In this document: positions 44,043 through 52,907 of the stretch, piece by piece
How the letters are laid out: each line of letters starts with the position of its first letter
Position numbering within the stretch: the stretch's first letter is position 1
Assembly: GCF_010998615.1 (NCBI RefSeq)
Contig: NZ_JAAEAH010000021.1
Coordinates: forward strand, 40,859 to 104,858
Reading direction: 5' to 3'
Length of the DNA: 64,000 bases
Source of the DNA: Myxococcus sp. CA023
Lineage (GTDB): Bacteria; Myxococcota; Myxococcia; Myxococcales; Myxococcaceae
Notes under the pieces: generated by a model
Told to the model about the DNA's origin: nothing
Database searches by the model: none
Seen by the model: the letters and a program-made list of their open reading frames with translations, nothing else
Position numbers and translations under genes: made by a program

Positions 44043-44597
44043 TCAGCGGCCCGAGTCCTTCCAGGAGACGCGGTACGTGACGCAGTGTTCGTCGAAGGTG
44101 CGGACATCCACCGACGCGGCCACGCCACCGGCGGCCCGGGACATGGCGAGCATGACGCCCTGCTTGAAGTAGCGCAGCATTCCGGGCTCGTTGAGCCAGA
44201 CCTCGGCCTCCGTCGGTCCCGTCTCCGTGATGCGGACCTCGGTGTAGTTGTTGCTCGTCCGGAATCCGTGCTGTGCCTTCGACAGCATCCGCCAGGGCCC
44301 CAGCAGCTTCATCACCCCGAGCAGGGCGCGGCCCATCAGCGTGTCGCGGTAACCGTCAATCATCCGCTCGCCGAGCATCCGCCACGCCACCTCGTCGGGC
44401 TCGTGGGGGTGCAGCGCCTTCGCTGTCAGCGTGACACAGCGAATCCACGACTCCAGGGAGTAGGCAGGGAGGAGTGGCCGGTCCAGGTCCAGTCCCTCGC
44501 TTCGCAACTGCTCTTTGAGCAGGGGCGTCACCCGCCCGGAGAGTCCCCGGACGAAGAGCCCTTCCACGATGGGCGGGAAGACGAGTCGTTCGGCCAT
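44043..44597 (-). CDS. DUF2378 (TIGR02265) family protein
   Basis: A 184-residue cytoplasmic protein of the myxobacteria-specific TIGR02265 family: it opens MAERLVFPPIVEGLFVRGLSG and continues with YSLESWIRCVTLTAKALHPHE, AWRMLGERMIDGYRDTLMG, and ends with the beta-rich TEAEVWLNEPGMLRYFKQGVMLAMSRAAGG. Many copies of this family exist per Myxococcus genome and none has an assigned activity. ATG at 44597 fits the family start; ATG at 44606 is an alternative. The perfect 12-bp palindrome CAGCCCGGGCTG lies at 44609-44620 just upstream. Confidence 0.8.
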   Translation of the reverse strand: MAERLVFPPIVEGLFVRGLSGRVTPLLKEQLRSEGLDLDRPLLPAYSLESWIRCVTLTAKALHPHEPDEVAWRMLGERMIDGYRDTLMGRALLGVMKLLGPWRMLSKAQHGFRTSNNYTEVRITETGPTEAEVWLNEPGMLRYFKQGVMLAMSRAAGGVAASVDVRTFDEHCVTYRVSWKDSGR

Positions 44598-44723
44598 GGA
44601 GTGCATTCCAGCCCGGGCTGTACCGGCCGGGTCAAGCCAGGCCCCTGACGTTCTGTGCGGCTCTGACATACGTGGTCTGCGCACCTACCACAGTGCCGGT
44701 CCGCCGGGGATGTGCACCGAGGC

Positions 44724-45722
44724 CTACGCGGCAGGGTATCCCGCCGGGCGCTTCGCGTAGCGTTCCGCCAGGAGCGAGCACACGAGGAGCTGGGCCTGGT
44801 GATAGAACATCAACGGCAGGACGATGAGCCCCAGGGCGGGATTGGCGCCGAAGAGCAGCCGCGCCATGGGCACACCTGAGGCCAGTGTCTTCTTCGACCC
44901 ACAGAAGACCACCGTGATTTCGTCCTCCTTCGAGAAGCCCAGCGCCCGAGCCGTCCGCGTGGTCAGCATCAGCACGATGGCCAGGATGAGCACCGCGCCC
45001 ACGAAGGCCACGCCCAGCACCGCCGCACCGTAGTCGGAGAACAGGCCCGAGGCGATCGAGTCACAGAACGACGAATAGACGAGGACCAGGATCACCACCC
45101 GGTCGAAGGCATTCGTGTAAGGCCGGTAGCGGGCGAACCAGCCGCCCACCAGCGGGCGCAGCAATTGCCCCAGTGCCAGGGGGAGCAGCAGGAGGGTCGA
45201 CAGCTTGAGGATGGCCTGGCCCATGGAGAGGGAGTGCCCGGTGGCGCTGGCGAACAGGCCGATGATGAGCGGCGTCAACACGATGCCCAGCAGGCTGGAC
45301 AGGCTGGCGTTGAAGATGGCGGCGGGCACGTTGCCTCGGGCGACGCCCGTCATCGCGACCGAGGAGGAGATGGTCGACGGCACCGCGCAGAGATAGAGCA
45401 GCCCCAGCGACAGGTCCGCTGGCATCCAGCGGCCCACCAGCACGTCGCCCAGCCACCACAGCAGTGGAAACACAACGAATGTGAAGGCCTGGACCACCAC
45501 GTGGACGCGCCACGTCACCACGCCCGCGCGGAGCTGGGCCGCGGGCAGGCCCAGGCCGTGGAGCAGGAACACCGCGAAGATGCCCACGTCGGCGACGACG
45601 TCCGCGTGCATCGGTCCGCCCGACGCGCCGAACTCCGGGAAGAGCGCGGCCAGGATGACGGCGCCGAACATCCCCAGCAGGAACCAGTCCCGGGCAAGTC
45701 GTTTCACGAGGCGAAGGGGCAT
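44724..45722 (-). CDS. SBF-like (SLC10A7/YfeH-type) transporter
   Basis: A 332-residue membrane protein with about ten spans, of the bile acid:sodium symporter-like family (SBF_like). Indicators are the N-terminal DWFLLGMFGAVILAALFPEFG, GVVTWRVHVVVQAFTFVVFPLLWWL, LYLCAVPSTISSSVAMTGVARGNVPAAIFNASLSSLLGIVLTPL, and EDEITVVFCGSKKTLASGVPMARLLF, the last of which is particular to the SLC10A7/YfeH branch. Substrate unknown. The ATG at 45722 has GGGGGG five bases before it; the start is placed at the family N terminus. It is a second, distant SLC10 relative besides the one at 28.7 kb. Confidence 0.85.
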   Translation of the reverse strand: MPLRLVKRLARDWFLLGMFGAVILAALFPEFGASGGPMHADVVADVGIFAVFLLHGLGLPAAQLRAGVVTWRVHVVVQAFTFVVFPLLWWLGDVLVGRWMPADLSLGLLYLCAVPSTISSSVAMTGVARGNVPAAIFNASLSSLLGIVLTPLIIGLFASATGHSLSMGQAILKLSTLLLLPLALGQLLRPLVGGWFARYRPYTNAFDRVVILVLVYSSFCDSIASGLFSDYGAAVLGVAFVGAVLILAIVLMLTTRTARALGFSKEDEITVVFCGSKKTLASGVPMARLLFGANPALGLIVLPLMFYHQAQLLVCSLLAERYAKRPAGYPAA

Positions 45723-45896
45723 GTTTGCCCCCCTTACTCCGGGCACCGGCGGACCTCCACCGGGTATCGCGGTCCTCGCGGTAGTGACCGCGGCACGGTC
45801 CTCCCGGCGGACCGCCAGACGTGCCCAGGACAGTCTGCACGCCAGCACGCCTGGCCGGCGGCTTGCGGCGACGCGCGGCTGCGTTACCTGAAATAC

Positions 45897-46091
45897 ATGA
45901 CCGAAGTGAACGCAACCTCGCGTGACTACACGCTTCCCGAGGGGTGCCCCGTCTGCGCGGCGGACCTGCCCGTGCGCGTCACCGCCTCCGGTCCCAGCGC
46001 CGTGTGCCGCCATTGTGGCTGGCTGGGCCGCCCCCTCATCACCGTGACCCATCGCGGCCTGCGCGTCAGCTACGACGGCGCGCAGGCTTGA
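45897..46091 (+). CDS. Zinc-ribbon microprotein
   Basis: A 64-residue protein: MTEVNATSRDYTLPEGCPVC-AADLPVRVTASGPSAVCRHCGWLGRPLITV and a short tail. CPVC and CRHC, 20 residues apart, form a typical four-Cys zinc ribbon. It has no signal peptide. The frame is open beyond the ATG but no start is supported upstream. It diverges from the SBF-like gene (174 bases) and converges on the MFS gene. Possible nucleic-acid or protein binding; unknown. Confidence 0.6.
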   Translation: MTEVNATSRDYTLPEGCPVCAADLPVRVTASGPSAVCRHCGWLGRPLITVTHRGLRVSYDGAQA

Positions 46092-46104
46092 GCATCGCGG
46101 GACA

Positions 46105-47373
46105 TCAACTCGCGGGCGCCGCTGGAGGCTCCTTCGTCCTCGCGAAGGACTCCAGGCGGTCCACCCGCCGCAGCTCGGGAAAGGCCCACGCCCAGAGCGC
46201 GACCACCGCCAGCGTGCCCACCGCTCCCGCGACCACCGCGGGTACGGCGCCCATGTACTCGGCGAACCCGCCCGCGCGGAACTCGCCCAGTTCGTTGGAG
46301 GCGCCAATGGCCATCATGTTCACCGCGCCCACGCGGCCGCGCATGTCGTCCGGGGTGGCCATCAACTCCAGCGTGTGGCGGACCACGACGCTGATCATGT
46401 CCGCGGCGCCTGCTATCGCCAGCGCCGCCAGCGACAGGGGCAACGAGCGGCTCATCCCGAAGACGAGCGTGGCCGCGCCGAAGATGGCGACCGCGATGAA
46501 CATCTTCCGGCCGGTGTTGCCGCCCATGGGCCGCATGGCCAGGAAGACGGCCACCACCGCGGCGCCGAACGCGGGCGCACAGCGCAGCAGCCCCAGGCCC
46601 CATGGCCCCGTGTGCAGGATGTCCCGCGCATAGATGGGCAGGAGCGCCACCGCGCCACCGAAGAGCACGGCGAACAGGTCCAGGGTGATGCTGCCCAGCA
46701 GCAGGCGCTGCCGTCGAACGAAGCCGAGTCCCGCGACCAGGGTCGACAGGGAGAGCGGCTCGGCGGACGCGCGCCCGGTCCGCACCTTGAGGACGAGAAT
46801 CCAGATGACGGAGAGGGCGCACAACACCGCGGAGGCCGTGTAGGCCCCCGTGGCGCCGGCCCAGCCATAAAGGATGCCGCCCACAGCCGGGCCGCCAATG
46901 GTGGCCACCTGCCACGTGGTGGAGTTGATGGCCACCGCGCGAGTCAGTTGCTCGGGCGGCACCAGATGCGGGGTGAGCGCGGAGCCCGCCGGGGCATGGA
47001 ACGCGCGCGCCGCGCCGAAGAGCACCAGGACGCCATAGACGAAGCGCACGTCGCGGATATGGCCCAAGGTGAAGGCGAGCAGCAGCAGGCTGCAGACCAG
47101 CATCACCGTCTGACACACCGCCAGGATGGTCCGCCGATCCACGCGGTCCGCCACCTGGCCGCCCACCAGACACAGCGACAGGAACGGCACGAACTGCGCC
47201 AGCCCCGTGTATCCGAGCGCGAGTGCGCTGCCCGTGAGCTCGTAGACCTGCCAGCCAATGGCCACCGACTCAATCTGGACGGCCAGCACCGCGCACAGGC
47301 GCGCCAGCAGATAGAAGCGGAAGTCTCGATGTTGGAAGATGGAGAGCCCGGAAGCCGCAGCTAGATGAGTCAT
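46105..47373 (-). CDS. MFS transporter (EntS/TCR-like exporter)
   Basis: A 422-residue major facilitator with twelve spans. It begins FQHRDFRFYLLARLCAVLAVQIESVAIGWQVYELTGSALALGYTGLAQFVPFLSLCLVGGQVADRVDRRTILA, the form of the MFS_3/EntS-type exporters, and the loop GQVADRVDRR is the family A motif. Later, SSVAMT-like intramembrane turns and TPDDMRGRVGAVNMMAIGASNELGEFRAGG match the second-half motif of this group. It probably exports a small molecule such as a siderophore or drug; the substrate is unknown. The start at 47373 lacks a strong Shine-Dalgarno. It diverges from a lipoprotein gene. Confidence 0.85.
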   Translation of the reverse strand: MTHLAAASGLSIFQHRDFRFYLLARLCAVLAVQIESVAIGWQVYELTGSALALGYTGLAQFVPFLSLCLVGGQVADRVDRRTILAVCQTVMLVCSLLLLAFTLGHIRDVRFVYGVLVLFGAARAFHAPAGSALTPHLVPPEQLTRAVAINSTTWQVATIGGPAVGGILYGWAGATGAYTASAVLCALSVIWILVLKVRTGRASAEPLSLSTLVAGLGFVRRQRLLLGSITLDLFAVLFGGAVALLPIYARDILHTGPWGLGLLRCAPAFGAAVVAVFLAMRPMGGNTGRKMFIAVAIFGAATLVFGMSRSLPLSLAALAIAGAADMISVVVRHTLELMATPDDMRGRVGAVNMMAIGASNELGEFRAGGFAEYMGAVPAVVAGAVGTLAVVALWAWAFPELRRVDRLESFARTKEPPAAPAS

Positions 47374-47486
47374 GCTGGCGGCGCTGTAATCCACGGGCCC
47401 GTCGCGCGCCACCATCTGCCTGTGTCGGCTCCGAAGGGGGCAGGGGCATGGGTACGCCAAGGTCGCCGTGATACCTTCCTTTCCCG

Positions 47487-48848
47487 ATGAACAAGGACGC
47501 GAAGGACGGGGTGAACCAGGTCTCCACGCCACGATCGGCTCCACGCATTCTGGGACGCGTCATCGCCGTGATGCTGCTGACGGTCCTGGGCGGCTGCCGC
47601 AAGTCCGATGCGGAGCGAGCCGCACTGGAGCGGGAGGAAATCGAAGCGCGCATTCGCGACGCCTACTCGCTGGTCCCGTACCGGGCGCTCAAGCTGACGA
47701 TGCGCGCGGAAGGTCAGCCGAACGCTCCCGCTGAGATCGCCGCGCTCTGGCAGACGCTGGCGGACACGCGGGAGCTGCCGGCGAAGGCTGCCTCCGAGGA
47801 AGAAGCGCTCCGTGTGGCGAAGGCGTACCTGGACCTGGGCGTCGCGTTCTACAAGGCCAAGAAGACGCTGGAGCAGCGCGACGAAGACGAGTTCCCCCTC
47901 CTGTGGAACCGCTTTCAGCCGGACCAGCCGCCTCCGCTGCCGGGCTACGACGCGGGCCAGGAGCACGCGTTCCTCTCCGCGCTGTGGTTCGTGCTGGATG
48001 CGGCGGACTCGGGCAACCGTGTCCCCGCGACCGACCTGGTGCTCTATGAGCTGTCGCGCGCCACGCCTCAGCCCGCGTGGCCGCCAGGGCTGCGCGTGTC
48101 GGTTCGCGGCAGCCGGGGGATGGCCTTCTGCGGCGCGGGCTATCACTACGCGGCCGAGGAGGAGCTGAATGCGTTCCTGTCCGAAGCCGAGGCGATGCCC
48201 GCCAGCGACTTTCCAGCGATGCGGGATGCCGCGCCGGCACAGGTTCGCGAGACGCTGCTCGCCACGGGCTACTTCCTGCGGGCCTGGAACCGCATGGGTC
48301 TCAAGCGCGAGCGTGCGGCGGAGGACGACCTCGAGCGGGGCCTGGGCTCCCTGGAGAAGCTTGGCATCGAGAATGAGCTGACGTGGTGGGGCTGGGCCTT
48401 CATCCACTTCCGCCGGGAGCGCTACGACGAATCCGCGCGCTACCTCGACACCCTGGCGAAGAGTCCGTACCTGGGCGAGACCGAGCGGCGTGACATCCAG
48501 GCCAGCGCGGATGCGATGCGCAAGCACGGCGAACGGCTGCCCATCTTCCTCCAGGCGCGGGCCGCCGCCATCCTGGGACAGGCGCTCGTGGCGAGAGCAG
48601 GGGGCCCGGAGAAGATCCTCGTCACGCTCCTGGGACCGGAGCGGGCAGGGCAGGTCCTGGCGCCCGTCCTGTGGATGGACCGGGTCCGTCAAGGCCTCGC
48701 GCAGCGCTCCATGGACGACTTCGCCCGCGCGGCGGGGGATTCCTTCGAGGGCGTGCGGGCCGCTGGCGGCAAGGGCCTGCGCTCATTGAAGGAGAAGCTG
48801 CTGGGCGGTGGAGGCGACACGAAGACGGCGGCGGAGAGTCCTCCGTAG
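47487..48848 (+). CDS. Lipoprotein of unknown function
   Basis: A 453-residue exported protein. The signal region is LGRVIAVMLLTVLGGC, giving Cys37 as the likely lipidated residue after a longer-than-usual leader. The body is alpha-helical and TPR/SEL1-like without clear repeats (EEEALRVAKAYLDLGVAFYKAKK; ETLLATGYFLRAWNRMGLKRERAAEDDLERGLGSLEKLGIENELTWWGWAFIHFRRERYDESARYLDTLAKS). Catalytic motifs are not seen. The ATG has TACCTT nine bases upstream and no Shine-Dalgarno. Not recognised as a named family. Confidence 0.65.
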   Translation: MNKDAKDGVNQVSTPRSAPRILGRVIAVMLLTVLGGCRKSDAERAALEREEIEARIRDAYSLVPYRALKLTMRAEGQPNAPAEIAALWQTLADTRELPAKAASEEEALRVAKAYLDLGVAFYKAKKTLEQRDEDEFPLLWNRFQPDQPPPLPGYDAGQEHAFLSALWFVLDAADSGNRVPATDLVLYELSRATPQPAWPPGLRVSVRGSRGMAFCGAGYHYAAEEELNAFLSEAEAMPASDFPAMRDAAPAQVRETLLATGYFLRAWNRMGLKRERAAEDDLERGLGSLEKLGIENELTWWGWAFIHFRRERYDESARYLDTLAKSPYLGETERRDIQASADAMRKHGERLPIFLQARAAAILGQALVARAGGPEKILVTLLGPERAGQVLAPVLWMDRVRQGLAQRSMDDFARAAGDSFEGVRAAGGKGLRSLKEKLLGGGGDTKTAAESPP

Positions 48849-48894
48849 GTTGTTGGCAGGGCGCTGGCGGCCCGTGCTATCCGCTGACGCCGCC

Positions 48895-49506
48895 ATGAGT
48901 CCGACGAAGAAGGCCGCCGCGAAGAAGGCCCCCGCCGCTGAGCTCCCCACGATTGCCTTCGCGTCGCCCGCGGAATGGGCGTCCTGGCTCGAAGCGAACC
49001 ATGCCTCGTCGCGCGGCCTCTGGTTGAAGTTGGCGAAGAAGGGCTCGGGCATCGAATCCGTCACCTACGCCGAAGCGGTCGATGTCGCGCTCGAGTGGGG
49101 CTGGATTGACGGTCAGAAGAACGCCTTCGATGACACCGCGTGGCTCCAGAAGTTCACTCCCCGGGGCGCGAAGAGCGTCTGGTCCAAGATCAACTGCGAG
49201 AAGGTGGAAACGCTCATCGCCGCGGGCCGGATGAAGCCATCGGGCCTGGAGGCCGTGGCGCTCGCCAAGCAGGATGGCCGCTGGGACGCCGCCTACGAGT
49301 CCCAGAGCAAGGCCACCGTGCCCGAGGACCTGGCCCGCGCCCTGGCCGCGAATGCGAAGGCGGCCGCGTTCTTCGCCACGCTCAACGCGGCGAACCGGTA
49401 CGCCATCCTGTGGCGCGTCCACACCGCGAAGAAGGCGGAGACGCGGGCTCGGCGAATCGAACAGTTCGTCGAGATGCTGGCCCGGCACGAATCGCTGCAC
49501 GCATGA
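48895..49506 (+). CDS. YdeI/OmdA-type protein
   Basis: A 203-residue protein. After a Lys/Ala-rich leader (MSPTKKAAAKKAPAAE) the YdeI/OmdA core is clear: FASPAEWASWLEANHASSRGLWLKLAKKGSG, VTYAEAVDVALEWGWIDGQKN, AWLQKFTPRGAKSVWSKINCEKVETLIAAGRMKPSGLEAV, and the C-terminal helix AANAKAAAFFATLNAANRYAILWRVHTAKKAETRARRIEQFVEMLA. Family members are small cytoplasmic proteins linked to stress resistance in some bacteria; no biochemical activity is established. The ATG at 48895 has no strong ribosome binding site. Confidence 0.88.
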   Translation: MSPTKKAAAKKAPAAELPTIAFASPAEWASWLEANHASSRGLWLKLAKKGSGIESVTYAEAVDVALEWGWIDGQKNAFDDTAWLQKFTPRGAKSVWSKINCEKVETLIAAGRMKPSGLEAVALAKQDGRWDAAYESQSKATVPEDLARALAANAKAAAFFATLNAANRYAILWRVHTAKKAETRARRIEQFVEMLARHESLHA

Positions 49507-49844
49507 ACGGGGACCAGCCCCGGCAAGTCCCATGCCGATACCCGGCGCCGCCCGTGTGCCGGAGGGCCGTGCGGCGGACCTGCCGGAAACCCGGCACCCT
49601 GCCGGAACCCCGGCGGTGACCCGACCCCGCGGGGTGGTTTCACGCGCACGTCACCTCCGCGGTTGCCTCACGCAACTTCATCCTTTTTCACGAAAGGACG
49701 TCTGGAGCCCATGGCACGGTGCGTTTCGCCGCTTCCTCGCGAAGTGGCGCGCCCCGGTGAACGGCCGGACAGCCGGTGGCATCACCATTGCTCCAGGCCG
49801 GATGCGTTTCACCGTCCACGCATCCGCCAAGGGGAAGTCAATCC
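49507..49844. other. Intergenic region with small hairpins after the YdeI-like gene
   Basis: No gene is supported here. Two tandem near-identical hairpins are present: GCCGG-AAAC-CCGGC (49582-49595) and GCCGG-AACC-CCGGC (49601-49614), both inside a repeated 19-base unit (CCTGCCGGAA, then [A/C]CCCGGC). Next comes the 12-bp palindrome ACCCCGCGGGGT (49624-49635), which may terminate the YdeI-like message. The remaining bases show no pattern. Confidence 0.5.
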
Positions 49845-50048
49845 ATGTTGCTCGACATGTACCTGTACTTCGGCCTGCCACTGCGGCCTGCGCCGCGCCG
49901 CGCTGCGTCCCAGGCCAGCCAACCCCGCATGTCCTCCACCGAACGCACGGCGACGGGAGGGCAGACCGTGTCCGGGGCCCGCGTCCCGGAACGAAAGGCG
50001 GCGCCCCAGTTGACGGTCATCGAGGGGGACGCGGCTGACATACGATGA
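49845..50048 (+). CDS. Possible small protein upstream of the histidine kinase
   Basis: A 67-residue reading frame starting MLLDMYLYFGLPLRPAPRRAASQASQPRM. AAGGGGAAG lies 7 bases upstream of the ATG, most third positions are G or C as in real genes here, and its stop lies 28 bases before the kinase ATG. It has a short hydrophobic start and a basic, disordered rest. No family recognised. It may be real or may be a chance frame in GC-rich DNA. Confidence 0.35.
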   Translation: MLLDMYLYFGLPLRPAPRRAASQASQPRMSSTERTATGGQTVSGARVPERKAAPQLTVIEGDAADIR

Positions 50049-50076
50049 GCGGGGAGGCGTGAGCGGGAGAAGCCCC

Positions 50077-51414
50077 ATGGACTCGCGGACCCAGCGCTAC
50101 TTCGAGGACATCCAGCTCAAGCACTTCGGGCGCCTGTTCGGCCGGCTGGTTCGTGTCCGCCTGTTCCTGTCGCTGTTGCTGTTGCTGTCCGCCGTGTGTG
50201 TCGCCGTCATCGACGGCGCGCCCTGGCGATGCGTGTTCATGAGCGTGGTGGGGGTGGGTGCCTTCACCTGCTTCTTCCAGGAGTTCCGCCGCTTCCAGCG
50301 CGACGGCGTCGACGCGCGCAGCGTGCCCCTCAACCTGTGGATGGGGCAGATCATCCTGACGTGCATCATCGTGGGGACAGGCGGCATCGCCAGCCCCGTC
50401 CTCCCCGCAGCATTGCCCCTGGGCTTCTTGTCGAGCCTCACGGCGGCGCCTCGGGTGCGCTCGCGGCTGCTGATGGCACAACTGTCCACGCTGATGGTCG
50501 TCTCCTTCGTCCAGATCTCCGGGCTGGTTCAGGGGTTGCCCCTGTGGTTCCTCGGCGCGCCGTCGCCCGTCCTGCTCGTCGCGGGCGCCCTCGTCACCGC
50601 CATCATGCTCTGCGTGTGCAGCGCCGCGGGCGGCGCCATCCGGACGACCTTCGACAACATGCTGAGCGAAGCGCTCGCCAGCCGCGACGAGCTGCTGGCC
50701 ACGCATCGCTCGTATGCGGGCGCCCTGGAGGCCATGTCCGGAGAGATTGCCCACGAGCTGAAGAACCCGCTGGCCACGGTGAAGGGCCTCACCCAGCTCA
50801 TGGCGCGCGAAGCAGGTCGCGCCCAGCCCGCAGAACGCCTGCAGGTGCTGTCGGGCGAGGTGGTGCGGATGCAGGGCATCCTGGAGGAGTTCCTCAACTT
50901 CACTCGGCCGCTGGTGCCTTTGACGGTGAGCCCCGTGAACCTGGGCGCGCTGTGCGACGAAGCCCTGGTGCTACACGAAGGACTGGCGGCGGGTCACGGC
51001 GTGCGGCTGGAGCGCAAGGGCACGGAGGGCGTGGAGGCGGTGTGTGACTCGCGCAAGGTGAAGCAGGTGTTGATGAACCTGCTGCACAACGCCATCGAGG
51101 CCTGTCCCGCGGGCGGGCGTGTCTCCGTGGAGGTCCGCGCGCTGCCCGTGGGCGAGGCCCGCGTCTCCGTGCGCGACTCAGGGCCTGGACTGGCCTCCGA
51201 GCTCGTGGCCCGTGTGTTCGACGCGGGCGTGACGACCAAGGCCAAGGGCTCCGGGTTGGGCCTGACGGTGGCGCGTGCCCTGGCGAGACAGCACGGCGGA
51301 GACGTCACGCTGGCGAATGCGGTAGGAGGCGGATGCGAGGCGGCGTTGACGCTTCCTCGAGAGCTGCCAGCGGAGCTCCTGCGGCCACTGCACGGAGTCG
51401 CGAATGTGGGATGA
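50077..51414 (+). CDS. Membrane sensor histidine kinase
   Basis: A 445-residue kinase. The N-terminal part holds about six membrane spans (RLFLSLLLLLSAVCVAVIDG; CVFMSVVGVGAFTCFF; GQIILTCIIVGTGG) with little periplasmic domain, so it probably senses within or near the membrane. Then SGEIAHELKNPLATVKGLTQLM (His226, the phosphorylated residue, HisKA) and the HATPase with NLLHNAIEACPAGG (N box), DSGPG (G1) and GSGLGLTVARALARQHGG (G2). The ATG at 50077 has GGGAGA seven bases upstream; a GTG six codons earlier is too close to GGGGAGG. The regulator gene starts ten bases before this stop, so the two proteins are made together. Confidence 0.92.
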   Translation: MDSRTQRYFEDIQLKHFGRLFGRLVRVRLFLSLLLLLSAVCVAVIDGAPWRCVFMSVVGVGAFTCFFQEFRRFQRDGVDARSVPLNLWMGQIILTCIIVGTGGIASPVLPAALPLGFLSSLTAAPRVRSRLLMAQLSTLMVVSFVQISGLVQGLPLWFLGAPSPVLLVAGALVTAIMLCVCSAAGGAIRTTFDNMLSEALASRDELLATHRSYAGALEAMSGEIAHELKNPLATVKGLTQLMAREAGRAQPAERLQVLSGEVVRMQGILEEFLNFTRPLVPLTVSPVNLGALCDEALVLHEGLAAGHGVRLERKGTEGVEAVCDSRKVKQVLMNLLHNAIEACPAGGRVSVEVRALPVGEARVSVRDSGPGLASELVARVFDAGVTTKAKGSGLGLTVARALARQHGGDVTLANAVGGGCEAALTLPRELPAELLRPLHGVANVG

Positions 51415-52837
51415 GGCAAAGGAGGGCGGCACCACGCGCGTCCTGGTGGTGGATGACGACGCGGGCGTTCGCTTCACGCTGAGGGAGATGCTCAAGAGCC
51501 TCTCCGGCGTCGAGGTGGATGAATCCGTGGATGGCGAGGACGCGCTGGAGAAGCTGTCGGCGCGGCCCTACGAGCTGGTCATCTCCGACTTGCGCATGCC
51601 TCGGATGGACGGCATGGCGCTGGTTCGCCGGCTGAGTACGTTCCCTCGGTCGCCTCGCGTCATCGTCATCACCGCGCATGGCTCCGAGCGCTTCGCGGTG
51701 GAGGCCATGAAGGCGGGGGCCTACGACTACTTCCGCAAGCCCTTCGACGTGGATGAGCTGCTGGCGGTCGTCTCCCGCGCGCTGGAGTCGGTACGGCTCC
51801 GCGAGGAGAACACACGGCTTTCAGGTGAGCTGAACCTATCCCGCTCATTGGTGTTCGTCTCGGAGCCCATGGCCCGGCTCGCGCAACTCGTGCAACGGGC
51901 GGGCTCACGGGATGTGACGGTGCTCATCACCGGCGAGAGCGGCACGGGCAAGGAGCGGGTGGCGGACGCGCTCGTCCGGGCCTCGCCGCGCGCGAACCGG
52001 CCCTTCCTGCGCTTCAACTGCGCGGCACTCACCGAGGAGCTGGCGGAGGCCGAGCTGTTCGGCCACGCCCGGGGCGCCTTCACCGGAGCCCACCGCGCGC
52101 GGCCTGGGCTCTTCCGTGAGGCGGATGGCGGCACGCTGCTGCTGGACGAGGTGGGCGAGCTGGCGCCCACGCTCCAGGCCCGGCTCCTTCGCGTGCTTCA
52201 GGAGGGCGAGGTGCGCCCGGTGGGGGAGGACCGGCCGGTGACGGTGGACGTGCGCATCATCGCCGCCACCCACAGGGACTTGCGCCGTCTGGCCCTGGAG
52301 GGGGCGTTCCGCGAGGACCTCTACTACCGGCTCAACGTCGTCCAGCTCCGGGTGCCGCCGCTGCGCGAGCGCCCCGAGGACATCCCCGTGCTGGCACGGG
52401 TGTTCCTGGACCGCTTCATCGACCGGTTCCACACCGGCCCGCTGAAAATCCCCGACGGCTTCTTCGAGCAGCTCCGTGCCTTGCCGTGGCCGGGTAACGT
52501 GCGCGAACTGGAGAACACGCTGGAGAGCCTGGTCGCGCTGTCCAGCGAGGGGCGGCTGGACCTGGGCCAGTTGCCTTCCACGGAGCCGGCAGGCGCGGAT
52601 AGTGGTTTCCCGGGGGCGTCATCGGACCCGGTCCGTCCAGGGCCGCAGGACGGGGAGCCCGGCGCGGGGCTCAAGGAGCGCGTGGAGGCGTACGAGCGCG
52701 GCCTGGTCCTGGACGCGCTGCGCATGGCGGGCGGAAACCGCAGTGAAGCGGCGCGGCGGCTGGGCATTGGCCGGGCCACCCTGCATGACAAGCTGCGCAA
52801 GTACGGGCTGGACGAGGGCGGGGAAGAGCGGGGCTGA
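51404..52837 (+). CDS. NtrC-family sigma-54 response regulator
   Basis: A 477-residue activator. Receiver domain with VLVVDDDAG and phosphoacceptor Asp62 ([12 protein letters not shown]); AAA+ domain with Walker [17 protein letters not shown] loop ([15 protein letters not shown]) that contacts sigma-54, [14 protein letters not shown] (Walker B) and the [11 protein letters not shown] sensor; and a Fis-type HTH at the end ([21 protein letters not shown]). It should activate sigma-54 promoters on signals from the overlapping kinase. Myxobacteria have many such regulators. No clear sigma-54 promoter is seen nearby to name its targets. The start overlaps the kinase 3' end by eleven bases. Confidence 0.93.
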   Translation: MWDEAKEGGTTRVLVVDDDAGVRFTLREMLKSLSGVEVDESVDGEDALEKLSARPYELVISDLRMPRMDGMALVRRLSTFPRSPRVIVITAHGSERFAVEAMKAGAYDYFRKPFDVDELLAVVSRALESVRLREENTRLSGELNLSRSLVFVSEPMARLAQLVQRAGSRDVTVLITGESGTGKERVADALVRASPRANRPFLRFNCAALTEELAEAELFGHARGAFTGAHRARPGLFREADGGTLLLDEVGELAPTLQARLLRVLQEGEVRPVGEDRPVTVDVRIIAATHRDLRRLALEGAFREDLYYRLNVVQLRVPPLRERPEDIPVLARVFLDRFIDRFHTGPLKIPDGFFEQLRALPWPGNVRELENTLESLVALSSEGRLDLGQLPSTEPAGADSGFPGASSDPVRPGPQDGEPGAGLKERVEAYERGLVLDALRMAGGNRSEAARRLGIGRATLHDKLRKYGLDEGGEERG

Positions 52838-52907
52838 TTCCGGGAACAAGCGGGCCGCTCGCGGTGTTGCGGGCCGTCCTTCCAGCGTCATCGTTCCAGG
52901 AGCGTGC

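Noticed and set aside
45165..45900. Upstream extension of the zinc-ribbon frame across the SBF-like gene
   Set aside because: It is antisense to a membrane protein with full family motifs; the ATG at 45897 is the only sensible start.
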